NCBI GenBank assembly: GCA_020073565.1
Contig: JAIQEY010000020.1
Span: 31,418-95,417 of the forward strand
Source of the DNA: Terriglobia bacterium
GTDB taxonomy: Bacteria > Acidobacteriota > Terriglobia > Terriglobales > Acidobacteriaceae
Length of the DNA: 64,000 bases
Direction: 5' to 3'
Translations under genes and position numbers: made by a program
Notes under the pieces: generated by a model
What the model was told of the DNA's origin: nothing
What the model saw: the letters and a program-made list of their open reading frames with translations, nothing else
Databases searched by the model: none
In this document: piece by piece, positions 1 to 8,820 of the stretch
Layout of the letters: each line of letters begins with the position of its first letter
Position numbering within the stretch: the stretch's first letter is position 1

Positions 1-1
1 G

Positions 2-118
2 TTCACGGGTGGAAACACGCAGCTGATCCGGACGGAAACTGATTCCAGCAAGGGTTGCACAAAACAGTGGGACACCAACTCCGAACAGGTGCACGTGAGT
101 TCGGCGACGACGGACTGA
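2..118 (+). CDS. 3' end of a gene entering from the left edge (unknown)
   Basis: An open frame runs in from the window edge and ends at TGA 116-118, leaving 38 visible residues that are polar and Thr/Ser-rich with one cysteine. No domain can be recognised from so little. The next gene starts 27 bp later on the same strand, so the two may be co-transcribed. It could also be chance open frame, since only the tail is visible. Confidence 0.4.
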   Translation, partial: FTGGNTQLIRTETDSSKGCTKQWDTNSEQVHVSSATTD

Positions 119-145
119 CCGGGTAAGGACGCAGGAGGCGAATGT

Positions 146-556
146 ATGAAGCGGCAGAAGCTGTGGGCCATGCTGATCATCCTGATGGTCGCCGGACTGT
201 TTGCCTGTTCCGGACGAGGAACGTCGAAAGCGCAAAAAGAGCCCAAGCGGGTTTTCAAAGAAGCCAACGACCTGGCGGAGAATGACGCGAAGAGGCCGCG
301 CCTGGAACTCTCGCCTCCCGAGCCGAAGCTGGAAATGATTGCAAGTGAGGGAGAGTGTGCTCCGAAGTCGCAAAACGAATTGGCGGTGGCCTCCTGCTAC
401 AAGAATGTCGCTTGTCGGGGACAATGGGCGCGAGCGGAGAAGGGGGGGCCGGTCGAATGCTGGTGCTTCGCGAAGAAGGGTGGATGTGACGAGGGAACCA
501 TCTGCTGCGCTGCCAGCCGTGCATGCGAAAAGCCGGAGAACTGTTACGTGCCATAA
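146..556 (+). CDS. Small cysteine-rich lipoprotein, function unknown
   Basis: 136 aa. ATG 146 is preceded by AGGAGG at 133-138, an ideal ribosome site. The N-terminus (MKRQK, then a hydrophobic stretch) ends in the lipobox L-F-A-C with the lipidation cysteine at residue 21, so the product is expected on the outer face of the inner membrane or in the outer membrane. A charged, Lys/Glu/Pro-rich linker (about 25-65) leads to a C-terminal domain with ten cysteines, including C-W-C and I-C-C, which looks like a small disulfide-bonded fold. I do not recognise the family. The cysteine spacing could also suit metal binding, but the predicted extracytoplasmic location favours disulfides. Confidence 0.7.
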   Translation: MKRQKLWAMLIILMVAGLFACSGRGTSKAQKEPKRVFKEANDLAENDAKRPRLELSPPEPKLEMIASEGECAPKSQNELAVASCYKNVACRGQWARAEKGGPVECWCFAKKGGCDEGTICCAASRACEKPENCYVP

Positions 557-560
557 ACGA

Positions 561-584
561 ACCCGAGAGCTTGGTTGCTCGGGT
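561..584 (+). terminator. Hairpin after the lipoprotein gene
   Basis: A 7-bp inverted repeat, ACCCGAG (561-567) and CTCGGGT (578-584), starts 4 bp after the stop codon of the lipoprotein gene. No T-run follows, so as an intrinsic terminator it is weak. It may instead protect the 3' end of the transcript. Confidence 0.3.
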
Positions 585-840
585 GGTCTACACCTCGAGG
601 GAAAGCAGAGCCCCTTTTCTTTCAGTGCATCTCGCCGCGTAATCTCGCTCTGCGTTGCAGCTGCGGACGAAGTCCATGTCCGCCAAAATTGCATTCATCA
701 CCAGTTCGTCTAGCGCCTTCCGCCTTTTGATCTCGAATTGAACTCGTCCGGCACGGATTCCGTGCTGTGCGGTCGCCTCATGCAACTCTTCCTGGTTTTT
801 CGGGTTCAATATAGTTAGGGAGTCCGGTTGGGAGGAGACC

Positions 841-1452
841 TTGAGAGCATCGCAGTTGTTTAATGGAAACCGTCGTGCCTTGGCCGTCCGGGCCTGTTTT
901 GCGGGGTTGGTGCTGATTTGCGCGTCGGCGCTGGCGGCCAGCGGCCAGAGCGGCGCCATGAGCCCTTATCAGGACGAAAGTGACGGCGTCAGCGCGGGCG
1001 GAAAGTGGATGGAATTCCATTCCGAAGACAAGATGACCGGCGCCAAGAAGGTCCGATTTGAACTACTGTCGGACAACTACCTGAGCGAGGATCCGGATTA
1101 CAAGCCGCGGATCGAACTGGTCTGCAGCAACAACAAGTACGCCTATGCCGACTTCAATCCCGGCATCCGGCTGGGACCGCCGAACCGTCCCGGCTTCTGG
1201 GGACAGCCCCAGATGGAGGTCATGGTCCGGGTCGACGACGCGCACAGCTATCATGGCTGGAACTGGATTCGCGACCGGTTCCTCTCTATGGATAAGGGCA
1301 CCACGCGCGAGTTGATCGGAGCTCACGTTTTCAAGGTGCAAATCCGGGGACGAAGGGGCCCCGAAATCGCGGAGTTCTCACCGGCCGGCCTTGATCTTGC
1401 CCGGGTGAAACAGGCCTGCGATTTGACTCCGAAAGCGCCCAGCAAGGACTAG
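841..1452 (+). CDS. Secreted or periplasmic protein, function unknown
   Basis: 203 aa from a TTG start at 841. TTG is chosen because GGAGGAG (831-837) lies just upstream and because it gives a complete signal peptide: basic MRASQLFNGNRR, a hydrophobic core and a cleavage region near A-A-S-G-Q (about 33-36). The next in-frame ATG, at 958, would remove the signal. The mature part is mixed alpha/beta in character, with two cysteines (in 'LVCSNN' and 'QACDL'). No catalytic motif is visible. It is a single gene with roughly 280 bp of empty sequence before it and a repeat-bearing gap after it. Confidence 0.65.
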   Translation: MRASQLFNGNRRALAVRACFAGLVLICASALAASGQSGAMSPYQDESDGVSAGGKWMEFHSEDKMTGAKKVRFELLSDNYLSEDPDYKPRIELVCSNNKYAYADFNPGIRLGPPNRPGFWGQPQMEVMVRVDDAHSYHGWNWIRDRFLSMDKGTTRELIGAHVFKVQIRGRRGPEIAEFSPAGLDLARVKQACDLTPKAPSKD

Positions 1453-1548
1453 GCACTGGTTTCAAAAATGCTTTTGAGGGTTAAGAGAGCCGGCCCTTCG
1501 GGGGCTGAAGCCTCATTTTCTTGCGGCTCTTGTGGCACCCTTCAGCCT

Positions 1549-1563
1549 CGCTCAGGGCAGGCT
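1549..1563 (+). repeat. Dispersed repeat core CGCTCAGGGCAGGCT (copy 1)
   Basis: The 15-bp core CGCTCAGGGCAGGCT occurs here, again at 18626-18640, and inverted at 24398-24412. All three copies lie in gene-flanking DNA. When translated by accident the core reads A-C-P-E-R-S, so it can be mistaken for the start of a protein. It is probably a small mobile or REP-like element. Confidence 0.55.
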
Positions 1564-1677
1564 CTGAAGCCGTGCCCTTCCCGAAACCTTCTCGTTCTAT
1601 CAACGTCAAAATCGAGTGCGTTATACTTTCGCACCGAAGGTGTGGGCCGGCTCTCTGATCGGTCCGAGCGAACTCTC

Positions 1678-2520
1678 ATGTCAGACAAGATTGCCCTCGT
1701 CACCGGCGCTTCCAGCGGCTTCGGCCTCCTGACCTCGATTGAACTGGCGCGGAACGGATTCCGTGTTGTCGCGTCGATGCGCGATCTTGGCCGGCGACAG
1801 TTTCTCGACGCCGCAGCCACTACGGCCGGCATGGGCGACCAAATCGACATTCGCCAACTCGATGTCACCCAGTTCGACGCCATCCCCGGATTGGTCGATG
1901 GCGTGGTCCGCGACTACGGACGCCTCGACGTCCTGGTCAACAACGCGGGGTTTGCCGTGGCGGGATTTGCCGAAGATCTCAAGCTGGAGGAGATTCGCAG
2001 GCAGTTCGAGACCAACTTTTTTGGCGCGGTGGCCATGACGCAGGCGGTGCTGCCCATCATGCGGCGGCAGCGCTCGGGGCACGTCATTATGGTGTCGTCG
2101 ATCGCCGGGCTGCACGGCTCGTTCTCGATCAGCAGTTATTCTGCGGCGAAGCATGCGCTCGAAGGTTGGAGTGAATCGCTTCGTTTGGAAGTCAACGCGC
2201 TAGGTATCAAGGTGGTGCTGGTTGAGCCGGGCTCGTTTCAGACCGACATCTGGACGCGCGGGGCCGTGATGGGAGAGCGATCGACCAAAGAGAGCTCGCC
2301 CAACTTCCAGCGCAGCTTGCGCATGCGCGATCGCGTGAACGAGATTCCTAAGGCCAATCCGATCGAAGTCGCGCGCCAGATCGCGGCTATTGCGCTCGAC
2401 CCGAACCCTAAGTTGCGCTACCTGGTTGGCCGCGATGCCCGGATCCAACTCGCGTTGAAGCGCATTCTTCCCTGGAAGTGGCACGAGAAGGTGATCGCAA
2501 ATTTCCTGAAGGTGGACTGA
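1678..2520 (+). CDS. Short-chain dehydrogenase/reductase (SDR)
   Basis: 280 aa from ATG 1678; an upstream extension of the frame runs through repeat-bearing DNA and is unlikely to be translated. Classical SDR features are in order: the dinucleotide-binding TGASSGFG at residues 9-16, NNAG at 88-91, the catalytic Ser in the VSS segment at 140-141, and Tyr154/Lys158 in Y-S-A-A-K. Length fits a classical SDR with a C-terminal extension. The family performs NAD(P)H-dependent carbonyl or alcohol redox chemistry in the cytoplasm; the substrate cannot be read from sequence. Arg36 near the end of beta-2 hints at NADP(H) preference, an inference only. The next gene, 76 bp on, is another Rossmann-fold reductase, but nothing shows that they share a pathway. 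Confidence 0.88.
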   Translation: MSDKIALVTGASSGFGLLTSIELARNGFRVVASMRDLGRRQFLDAAATTAGMGDQIDIRQLDVTQFDAIPGLVDGVVRDYGRLDVLVNNAGFAVAGFAEDLKLEEIRRQFETNFFGAVAMTQAVLPIMRRQRSGHVIMVSSIAGLHGSFSISSYSAAKHALEGWSESLRLEVNALGIKVVLVEPGSFQTDIWTRGAVMGERSTKESSPNFQRSLRMRDRVNEIPKANPIEVARQIAAIALDPNPKLRYLVGRDARIQLALKRILPWKWHEKVIANFLKVD

Positions 2521-2596
2521 GGTCCTGCGACCTTTCGCGGGCAGGAATGCCCGTGCCACACGGGTCCTCCTTGGCCGGCTGCACTGGTAGACTTGT

Positions 2597-3520
2597 TTGG
2601 TGCTGGAGAGCAGCGGTGGCCAACCCGGTCGGCGCATTCTGGTTGTAGGCGCATCGGGGCAGGTTGGAACCCAAGTGCTTCGCATCTTGCCGGTCGGATC
2701 TGCAGTGCCAACGTCCCGTCGCGCGGAAAAGCCCGGCTGGATGGCGCTTGATCTGGCAACCGTTTCTGAGGCTGAGGCAGATGAACTGCTTGGCCGTTGC
2801 GAGATCGCGACGATCTATTGCGTCGGCGGAATGACTTACGTGGATGGGTGCGAGTCGACTCCTGAATTGGCTCGCCGGATCAATTGCGAGGGCCCGGCCA
2901 TTCTGGCTGCGGCGGCTGCGAAACAAGGGGCGCGCTTCATTTATTTCTCCACCGACTACGTGTTTAACGGGCGCAGTGGGCCTTACGTTGAGGGCGCGCC
3001 GGCAGATCCGATTTGCGCTTACGGCAGGAGCAAGTGGCAGGGTGAACTCGCGGTGCAGGATGCCCATCCGGCAGCGCTGGTGATCCGCAGCACCACGGTC
3101 TACGGACCGGATCCGAACAGGCGGAATTTCCTCTACAGCCTGCGCAAGGGACTCGCGGGCACCCAACCGTTTCGCGTGCCATCGGATCAGATTGCTACTC
3201 CTACTTATAACGTTGACCTGGCGGCGGCTGTGGTGGCGCTGACCGAGAGTGGTGCGCGGGGCGTTTTCCACGTTGCCGGACCGGATGTGGTGTCGCGCCT
3301 GGAGTTTGCCCGGCGGGCGGCGGCGGTCATGGGGCTGGATGCGGCGAATCTGTCGGGAGTGTCGACCGCGGAACTTGCGCAGATCGCGGCTCGTCCGCTG
3401 CGGGGTGGGTTGCTGACTGGCAAGTTGGCTGCGTCCCTGCCCCGGCTTCGGATGCGGGGGATTGAAGACGGAGTTTCCGACTGGATGGGGACGACGACTT
3501 TCACTGAGAGTAACTCCTAA
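2597..3520 (+). CDS. RmlD-like sugar-nucleotide reductase/epimerase
   Basis: About 307 aa. Two starts are possible, TTG 2597 and GTG 2600, one codon apart, and neither has a strong ribosome site. An N-terminal Rossmann motif GASGQVG (about 17-23), 'STDYVFNG' and Y-G-R-S-K (the YxxxK catalytic pair) place it in the extended SDR / RmlD substrate-binding family (dTDP-4-dehydrorhamnose reductase type). These enzymes reduce a 4-keto sugar nucleotide with NAD(P)H. No other dTDP-rhamnose gene is nearby, so the true substrate is open; it could be another sugar nucleotide or a non-sugar. Confidence 0.8.
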   Translation: MVLESSGGQPGRRILVVGASGQVGTQVLRILPVGSAVPTSRRAEKPGWMALDLATVSEAEADELLGRCEIATIYCVGGMTYVDGCESTPELARRINCEGPAILAAAAAKQGARFIYFSTDYVFNGRSGPYVEGAPADPICAYGRSKWQGELAVQDAHPAALVIRSTTVYGPDPNRRNFLYSLRKGLAGTQPFRVPSDQIATPTYNVDLAAAVVALTESGARGVFHVAGPDVVSRLEFARRAAAVMGLDAANLSGVSTAELAQIAARPLRGGLLTGKLAASLPRLRMRGIEDGVSDWMGTTTFTESNS

Positions 3521-3726
3521 CCACAGAGGGCACAGAGGACACAGCGGTCTCAACGCTGGCGACTCTTCAGAAACTCCGTCCTGGCGCACAAACTAGGGTA
3601 ACTTTAGTCTGGACATCGACCGTGCTAATCTGCTGCTTAGTATTGCAGTTTCAGTAAGTTGCGAGCGACGCGCACGGGAATCTTGTGACAGCTCGTGTCC
3701 GACGCTTCCATTTGAGAACGGTGCCG

Positions 3727-5955
3727 ATGCCCAAGCTCCCGATTTTTCGGTTGCGCAATTCGGAGCCTCTGAGCCGGCCCGAACTCCACTTCTACGGACT
3801 CGTCCTGTCCTTCAGCGGGCTGCAACTTGGGGTCGACAATCTCCGCTACGACGTGTTTCTCAGTCCCCGCGTCACCGAGGACCTTCGCCTCCATCTGGCG
3901 CGGTACATTCGCAGGTTTGGGGACGTCGAACCGCTGCTTGATATGGACGTGCCTACTGCCGCGAGGAACCCGTTCTTGCGTCCTACCGCCGAAGGGGCTA
4001 CCCAGCTACGCAAGGCCGGTCCCGCCGATCTCAAGACGCTGCTGGTCTCACTGCACCTCGCGATCCTGAATCGGGCGAAGGCCGAGGACAATCCATCGGT
4101 CGATGTGCTGGGTCGACTGGCGGTGCTCAAGTTCATCCGCGCGGAACTGCAGGTTCAGTTTGCACGGATCCTCGAACAATGCCGCATGAAGACCAAGTCG
4201 CTCGAGGGTGTGCGGCAAGTGAAGATGCTGGAAACGCAGGAACTGGTGTCCTCGTTCCAGGTCCACAAGAAGATTATCCTCCGCAAGGCCGGGCAGGAAT
4301 TGTTTCGACTTCTGCGGGATATTGAGAAAGAAACGCTGGCGCGCACTCGCCGATCGCTGCTGGGCGAATTGCCGGCCGACACGTATCGCCTGTTTCTGAA
4401 TCCGCTGATCTTTACCGAAGACGGGCGCGACGACTACCTGTGCGCTGAGCACTATTACATGTTTGGCAACTTCGATAAGGATCCCGACCGTTTTGCGAAC
4501 CTTCGATGGCTGGCTCTGGAGTTTCTGAAGCGGCTTGGTTATGGAGAGAGCGTACCCGAGGAGCACCTCGAACTTGCGCTCAACGTGCCGGAGAACGCCG
4601 CGGCGCTAGTGGGCACGGGCACCGACGAGGATGCCACTGCGGAAGGCCGTGGCCAGAAAGACCGCCTCGACTTGTGGACGCGTATGCTGCAACAGGAAGG
4701 GATCCTGGCCTCGGTGATCGCGTCTTACGAGACCGTTCCGTTGCTGGCCGAATACTCGCCGCGCGTCAACCCGCACCAATTGAAGAATGCCCTGCTCTCC
4801 CGGGAAGAGTCGGAACGCGTCAAGAAGATCATTGCCGAGCACCGCTTGTTTCCCGAGCGCTTCTTCAACGCCCTGGGGCGCGTGGCTTCGTGCCGGGGCG
4901 CCGACCGCACTCGGCTCACGGCGCGCCTTCTGCGCGATCTGCTCTGCTATCACCGCGATCTGCGCGGTCTGGAAGCGGTCAGCACAGGGTTCGACAGCAT
5001 CAACCTGGTCACGGACGACAAGGTTCGCGAACTCTCAACTTTGAACGGCATGCTCTACGAGTTCTTGCCGCCCGAGGACCAGCGTCCGGCCGAGGAGCGA
5101 ATTCTCCATCACGTGATCATCAAGGCGGACTTGCGCGACTCGTCCCGCCTCACTCGCTCGCTGATGGAAAAGAGCATGAATGCCGCCTCCTACTTCAGCC
5201 TCAATTTCTATGAGCCCGTGAACAAACTGCTCGCGAAATACGGGGCCACCAAAGTGTTTCTGGAAGGCGACGCCATCATCCTGGCGCTGCTGGAACGGGA
5301 AGGTGAAGCGATGCTCAGCGTCAGCCGGGCGTGCGTGCTGGCGGCAGAGATTCTGAGTTTGTTGCGCGGCTACAACGAACTGCTTGCGCGGGCTGGGTTG
5401 CCGCAGATGGAAGTCGGACTCGGCATCGCCTATCAGGACTCGGCTCCCCTCTACCTGATGGATGGCGAACACCGCATCATGATCTCGGACGCCATCAACG
5501 ACAGCGATCGCTTATCGTCCTGCAACAAGCGTGTGCGCAAGAAGATCGCGCCCGATGCGAGCGTCTTTCAGGTTTACTCGGTGCAAATCGGAGGCAATGA
5601 GGGCCCAGACTCGGGGGTAGAAGAACTGCGGCTGAACTACAACGTAGGTGGAATCTGTCTGAGTGAACCCGCCTTCCGGAAGATGCAACAGGAAATCGCG
5701 CTCGCCCCGTGGTATGCCGACTTTGCCGGCCGGTGGATTGACGACCAACGCGAGTTTTTCGTGGGCACCGTTCCGCTTGCCAACGGGGCGTTTCGCCGGA
5801 TCGCCATTCGCAAGAGCCGCATTGCCCAGGTCGATGTCCGCGATCTTTCCATTCTGCGCTGGACTGACCGCTATTATTACGAAGTGTGCGCCAACCCGGC
5901 GGTCGAGGCGGCGCTGCCGCGCGAAAAATCTGCCGCCGCTCATCACCCCGCCTGA
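3727..5955 (+). CDS. Large soluble protein with a C-terminal class III nucleotidyl-cyclase domain
   Basis: 742 aa from ATG 3727; a GTG at 3685 in the same frame would add 14 residues. The first ~450 residues are mostly helical with no recognised domain and no membrane segment. Residues ~458-610 look like a class III adenylate/guanylate cyclase core: K-A-D-L-R at 466-470 matches the first strand (F-x-D-I), E-G-D-A at 513-516 matches the second metal-binding strand, and 'AINDSDRL' matches the N-x3-R transition-state motif. Both metal-site aspartates (D468, D515; spacing 47) and N-x3-R are therefore present. About 120 further residues follow. If active it would make cAMP or cGMP in the cytoplasm; base specificity cannot be told. 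It is a monocistronic gene. The cyclase assignment rests on motif matching by eye. Confidence 0.65.
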   Translation: MPKLPIFRLRNSEPLSRPELHFYGLVLSFSGLQLGVDNLRYDVFLSPRVTEDLRLHLARYIRRFGDVEPLLDMDVPTAARNPFLRPTAEGATQLRKAGPADLKTLLVSLHLAILNRAKAEDNPSVDVLGRLAVLKFIRAELQVQFARILEQCRMKTKSLEGVRQVKMLETQELVSSFQVHKKIILRKAGQELFRLLRDIEKETLARTRRSLLGELPADTYRLFLNPLIFTEDGRDDYLCAEHYYMFGNFDKDPDRFANLRWLALEFLKRLGYGESVPEEHLELALNVPENAAALVGTGTDEDATAEGRGQKDRLDLWTRMLQQEGILASVIASYETVPLLAEYSPRVNPHQLKNALLSREESERVKKIIAEHRLFPERFFNALGRVASCRGADRTRLTARLLRDLLCYHRDLRGLEAVSTGFDSINLVTDDKVRELSTLNGMLYEFLPPEDQRPAEERILHHVIIKADLRDSSRLTRSLMEKSMNAASYFSLNFYEPVNKLLAKYGATKVFLEGDAIILALLEREGEAMLSVSRACVLAAEILSLLRGYNELLARAGLPQMEVGLGIAYQDSAPLYLMDGEHRIMISDAINDSDRLSSCNKRVRKKIAPDASVFQVYSVQIGGNEGPDSGVEELRLNYNVGGICLSEPAFRKMQQEIALAPWYADFAGRWIDDQREFFVGTVPLANGAFRRIAIRKSRIAQVDVRDLSILRWTDRYYYEVCANPAVEAALPREKSAAAHHPA

Positions 5956-6009
5956 TTCTGTTGATGGAGCGATTGAGAGGGGTGTCGGCCCCGACCGGAA
6001 GAAACACAA

Positions 6010-6066
6010 GGTCCCTCGACTTGTGCTTAGTCGCTTCGCTCCTGCGCCCAGCGCTCGGGATGACAG
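6010..6066 (+). repeat. Degenerate copy of a palindromic intergenic repeat
   Basis: The ends of this segment (GGTCCCTCGACTT and CGCTCGGGATGACA) match the ends of the 64-bp elements at 22161-22224 and 29478-29541, while the central hairpin has diverged. It lies in the gap between two convergent genes. Confidence 0.45.
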
Positions 6067-6079
6067 ATTTTAAGAGTTG

Positions 6080-7798
6080 TCAAAAATCCCGCCTTGATCG
6101 AAACGGAATCACTATTACCGCTTCCAGCGCCACCGGCTTTCCGGCTCGCAGTGCAGGCAGAAATTTCGACCTTGCCAGGGCACTCGTGGCGAACGGCTCC
6201 AGTCGCTCATCGGGGCTGTTCAGCACGCGAATGTCTCCCACCTGCCCATCGGAATGAATGACCGCGTACAGCGTGACCGAGCCATGGACATTCTCGCGGA
6301 TCAACTCCAGCGGATATCCCGGATCCGATTTCTCGGCCATCACGGGCGCGAGCAGTTCACCCACCGGGCGGTTGTCTTTCAGTTCGGCAAAGCGGATCAC
6401 CCAGCTCCCGGTGACCGAATTCAGGTTTGGCATGTTCAGGGTCATCGAATAGAAGCGCTTTGCACCAAACACCTGTCGATCGGCTTCGGTGACCTTGTCG
6501 TCGGCAACTGGAGTTGCGGGCCGCGCATTCGCGCCCACCCTCGGCGGGGTTGCTTTCGCCATCAACTGCGGGTCTTCGCCGCCATCGACGTCGGCTGAGC
6601 CCGTTCCATCCTTCTGAACCGGACCAACCGCGCGGGAATTCGCCGCACCTACGTGCAATCCGCTGGGAAGAGAGCTGTTGTTTTTCCCGCCGGCACCGTC
6701 TCCCCCGCCGTTGCCCTTGCTGCCTGATCCTCTCGACCCTGGATTCGATCCGGACAACCGCGGAGTCCCAGAAGCTCCCCGGTTTCCGTCGGGGCCAGCG
6801 GCAAACGCTCCCCGCCGGTTTCCTCCCGGGACTGGAACCGGACCGCTGGGCGTCGCGGGATGAATTCCCAGTGCGATCAGCCGTCCTGCCATGCTCGCTC
6901 CGCCGGCAGTTCCCACACTTGGCGGAGGCGCCACCGGCTCTCCGCTGCTGGGCAAACCGCCCATGCCACGCGCGGCCAAGGAATGCTGTGGAGCAACGGC
7001 TAATTGTGGAGCTGGAGCCACCACCGCACTTGGGCCGATGTTGATCTCCCCGACGTGCCCAACTGATCGAGTCAGCTCCGGAGGCGGTGCAATCACGGCC
7101 GCATCGGGCCCGGCGAAACTGCGGGTCTGGGTGCGCGACACTTCCGGTGGGGGCGCAACGATCTCCGACCGTAGCGAACTGCTTACGACCTGGTTGCGGA
7201 TCGAGTCCACTTCCGGCGCAGGCGCGATCACGGCCGTTTCCGGGGCGATGATCCGAGTCATCGGGGCGCGAGTCGCATCCAGCGGAACCATGGGAGCGAC
7301 CGGGCCGGTCGCGACAATGTTCGGCACCGGCACGTCATGAGAGAGTTTGAGATTCGGGGGTGCGACGATGGTCTGCCTCCGGTTATCTGCTTCGGGAGGC
7401 ACAGAGAGGATCGGCTGTTTCGCGTACACCGGATCTCCCGCCTGTTCTTTCGGTGCATCCGATGTGCCGGTGTCCAGGGGAGGCAGGTACTCATCGGGCG
7501 TATAGGTGATCAGGGAAGAGCGGTCGAACGCGGCGCTTGCCAGGATATTCTGCTGCCTCAGCCACGCCAGCGAGAGCGCCCAGATCAGTGCCCCCGCGGC
7601 GACGTGCAGCAGGGCCGACTGGAGAAACTTTCCCCACGGCATGCGCTGCCGGACAAACACGTCGCGCCAGAGTCCGATTTCGGTTTCCCGGGAGTACCGA
7701 ACCGGCCGCAAGGCCGCGCCCACGCTGCTCCAGAAGGCCCGTCCGCGGGGTTCCAGCTCAACTAGAAACTTTGGGGAAGTTCCCCTTGGGGTCTCCAT
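6080..7798 (-). CDS. TonB-like energy transducer with a very long Pro/Gly-rich linker
   Basis: 572 aa from ATG 7798. A longer frame to 7978 would need translation through the promoter region of the divergent gene, so I reject it. The N-terminal ~57 residues are cytoplasmic, a single membrane helix spans ~58-81, and a long Pro/Ala/Val-rich segment carries many variants of A-P-P-P-E, then a Gly/Ser/Asn-rich stretch. The last ~90 residues have the TonB C-terminal signature (Y-P-x-E, 'G-S-V-T-L', 'D-G-x-V', 'AL-R-S-K-F-x-P-A'). TonB domains contact TonB-dependent receptors or act as generic periplasmic modules; no ExbB/ExbD or receptor gene is adjacent. The 60-residue cytoplasmic head is unusual for TonB, which normally starts near its membrane helix. 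Confidence 0.8.
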   Translation of the reverse strand: METPRGTSPKFLVELEPRGRAFWSSVGAALRPVRYSRETEIGLWRDVFVRQRMPWGKFLQSALLHVAAGALIWALSLAWLRQQNILASAAFDRSSLITYTPDEYLPPLDTGTSDAPKEQAGDPVYAKQPILSVPPEADNRRQTIVAPPNLKLSHDVPVPNIVATGPVAPMVPLDATRAPMTRIIAPETAVIAPAPEVDSIRNQVVSSSLRSEIVAPPPEVSRTQTRSFAGPDAAVIAPPPELTRSVGHVGEINIGPSAVVAPAPQLAVAPQHSLAARGMGGLPSSGEPVAPPPSVGTAGGASMAGRLIALGIHPATPSGPVPVPGGNRRGAFAAGPDGNRGASGTPRLSGSNPGSRGSGSKGNGGGDGAGGKNNSSLPSGLHVGAANSRAVGPVQKDGTGSADVDGGEDPQLMAKATPPRVGANARPATPVADDKVTEADRQVFGAKRFYSMTLNMPNLNSVTGSWVIRFAELKDNRPVGELLAPVMAEKSDPGYPLELIRENVHGSVTLYAVIHSDGQVGDIRVLNSPDERLEPFATSALARSKFLPALRAGKPVALEAVIVIPFRSRRDF

Positions 7799-7980
7799 CC
7801 ATGGCTCCAATGCGTGCCTGCCAACTCCATCGGTGGCGTCCCCCGGCAGATGGGATCCGAAGCGCTGCGACGGGTTGCTCCGGACGGCAATGATCGTCCG
7901 ATTATATCTGACCCGTCCCTCCAAAAATCCCGCAAATGCCCTTCCGGCGCATCTACAATGATCGGAAGGCAGAGGCAATC

Positions 7981-8484
7981 ATGTCCATTTCTTTACGCTC
8001 TTGTGCCCTACAAGTTGCTTGTTTCGTTTTGCTTGCCCTTCTTCCGATGGTTGCGCAGCAGGAGAAAGCACCCACTCCGGTCGCAGGTTCCGAATACTCC
8101 GGCATGTACAGCTTTATGCGCGATGGGGAATTTGTGCAGGTTACCGTTGAAGACCAGGGCCGCGTCAGTGGGTTCGTTTCACGCTATGGCGACCTGGAAA
8201 GCGATCGCGGCGCCTTCCTCGACCAATTCTTCAAGCAGGGCAAGCTTGAGGGCAACAAACTCACCTTTACCACCGAGACCGTACACGGCATCTGGTTTGA
8301 ATTTCGTGGAAGCGTCGAACGCGGCGAAGGTAAGAAGGCGGGCGATGAAGCGTACTATCTGCTCAAAGGGACTCTGACAGAATATTCCACCGATGACGCG
8401 AAGAAGACCTCGTCTCATTCCCGCGAAGTGGCACTCAAAAGCTTTCCGCAGGATGTGAACCCCACACACGCAGAACGAAAGTAG
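7981..8484 (+). CDS. Secreted or periplasmic protein, function unknown
   Basis: 167 aa from ATG 7981. A frame extending to 7936 exists, but ATG 7981 begins a clean signal peptide (M-S-I-S-L-R-S, hydrophobic core, cleavage near V-A-Q-Q). The mature domain contains 'YSGMYSFMRDGEFVQVTV' and alternating strands, suggesting a small beta-barrel or lipocalin-like fold, but no family is recognised. It is divergent from the TonB-like gene across about 180 bp, so the two may share a control region. It converges with the small zinc-ribbon-type gene that ends 9 bp away. Confidence 0.65.
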   Translation: MSISLRSCALQVACFVLLALLPMVAQQEKAPTPVAGSEYSGMYSFMRDGEFVQVTVEDQGRVSGFVSRYGDLESDRGAFLDQFFKQGKLEGNKLTFTTETVHGIWFEFRGSVERGEGKKAGDEAYYLLKGTLTEYSTDDAKKTSSHSREVALKSFPQDVNPTHAERK

Positions 8485-8493
8485 GCTGCCGGG

Positions 8494-8757
8494 TCAACCG
8501 GCCAGGAGTTGCCTGGGTGCTTCCACACCGCGGGCTGCCATCCGCTCGGTGCGAATCGGTGCGGTGGTGGCAACGCCTTGCTCCACGACCACCTTCATCG
8601 ACCTGCTACACGCTCCGCAAAGCCAGTAGTGTTCAATCATTCGCTCAGTGCTCAGGCCGTCGGGGCTGGTGAGAAACCGCTCGACCGTGAAGATACGGCC
8701 GTCATAGAGGTAGCGGAAGGGCGCGCTGCAAGACGGGTTTAAACAACTGGAAAGCAT
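8494..8757 (-). CDS. Small cysteine-pair protein, putative zinc ribbon
   Basis: 87 aa from ATG 8757; the frame extends 17 codons further, but the family-like start is M-L-S-S-C-L-N-P. Two cysteine pairs (C5/C10 in C-x4-C and 'LCGAC') flank 'FRYLYDGRIFTVE', as expected for a short treble-clef or zinc-ribbon protein. Such proteins are cytoplasmic and often bind nucleic acid or a partner; no specific role is known to me. Its neighbour upstream on the same strand (8821-9225) also carries conserved-looking cysteines, and the two may form a unit. Confidence 0.55.
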   Translation of the reverse strand: MLSSCLNPSCSAPFRYLYDGRIFTVERFLTSPDGLSTERMIEHYWLCGACSRSMKVVVEQGVATTAPIRTERMAARGVEAPRQLLAG

Positions 8758-8820
8758 GACAGCCTCCAAGGCTGAGATTTGTAAGGGTTGGTTTTGCCGG
8801 CCCCACACAGGGTTCCGCTA

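Noticed and set aside
588..959. 123-aa minus-strand frame
   Set aside because: Antisense to the start and ribosome site of the 841-1452 gene, with no ribosome site and no domain.
2537..2564. GCGGGCAGGAATGCCCG hairpin after the SDR gene as a terminator
   Set aside because: No T-run follows, and the sequence looks like a common short dispersed repeat; only one copy was seen here, so it was not listed.
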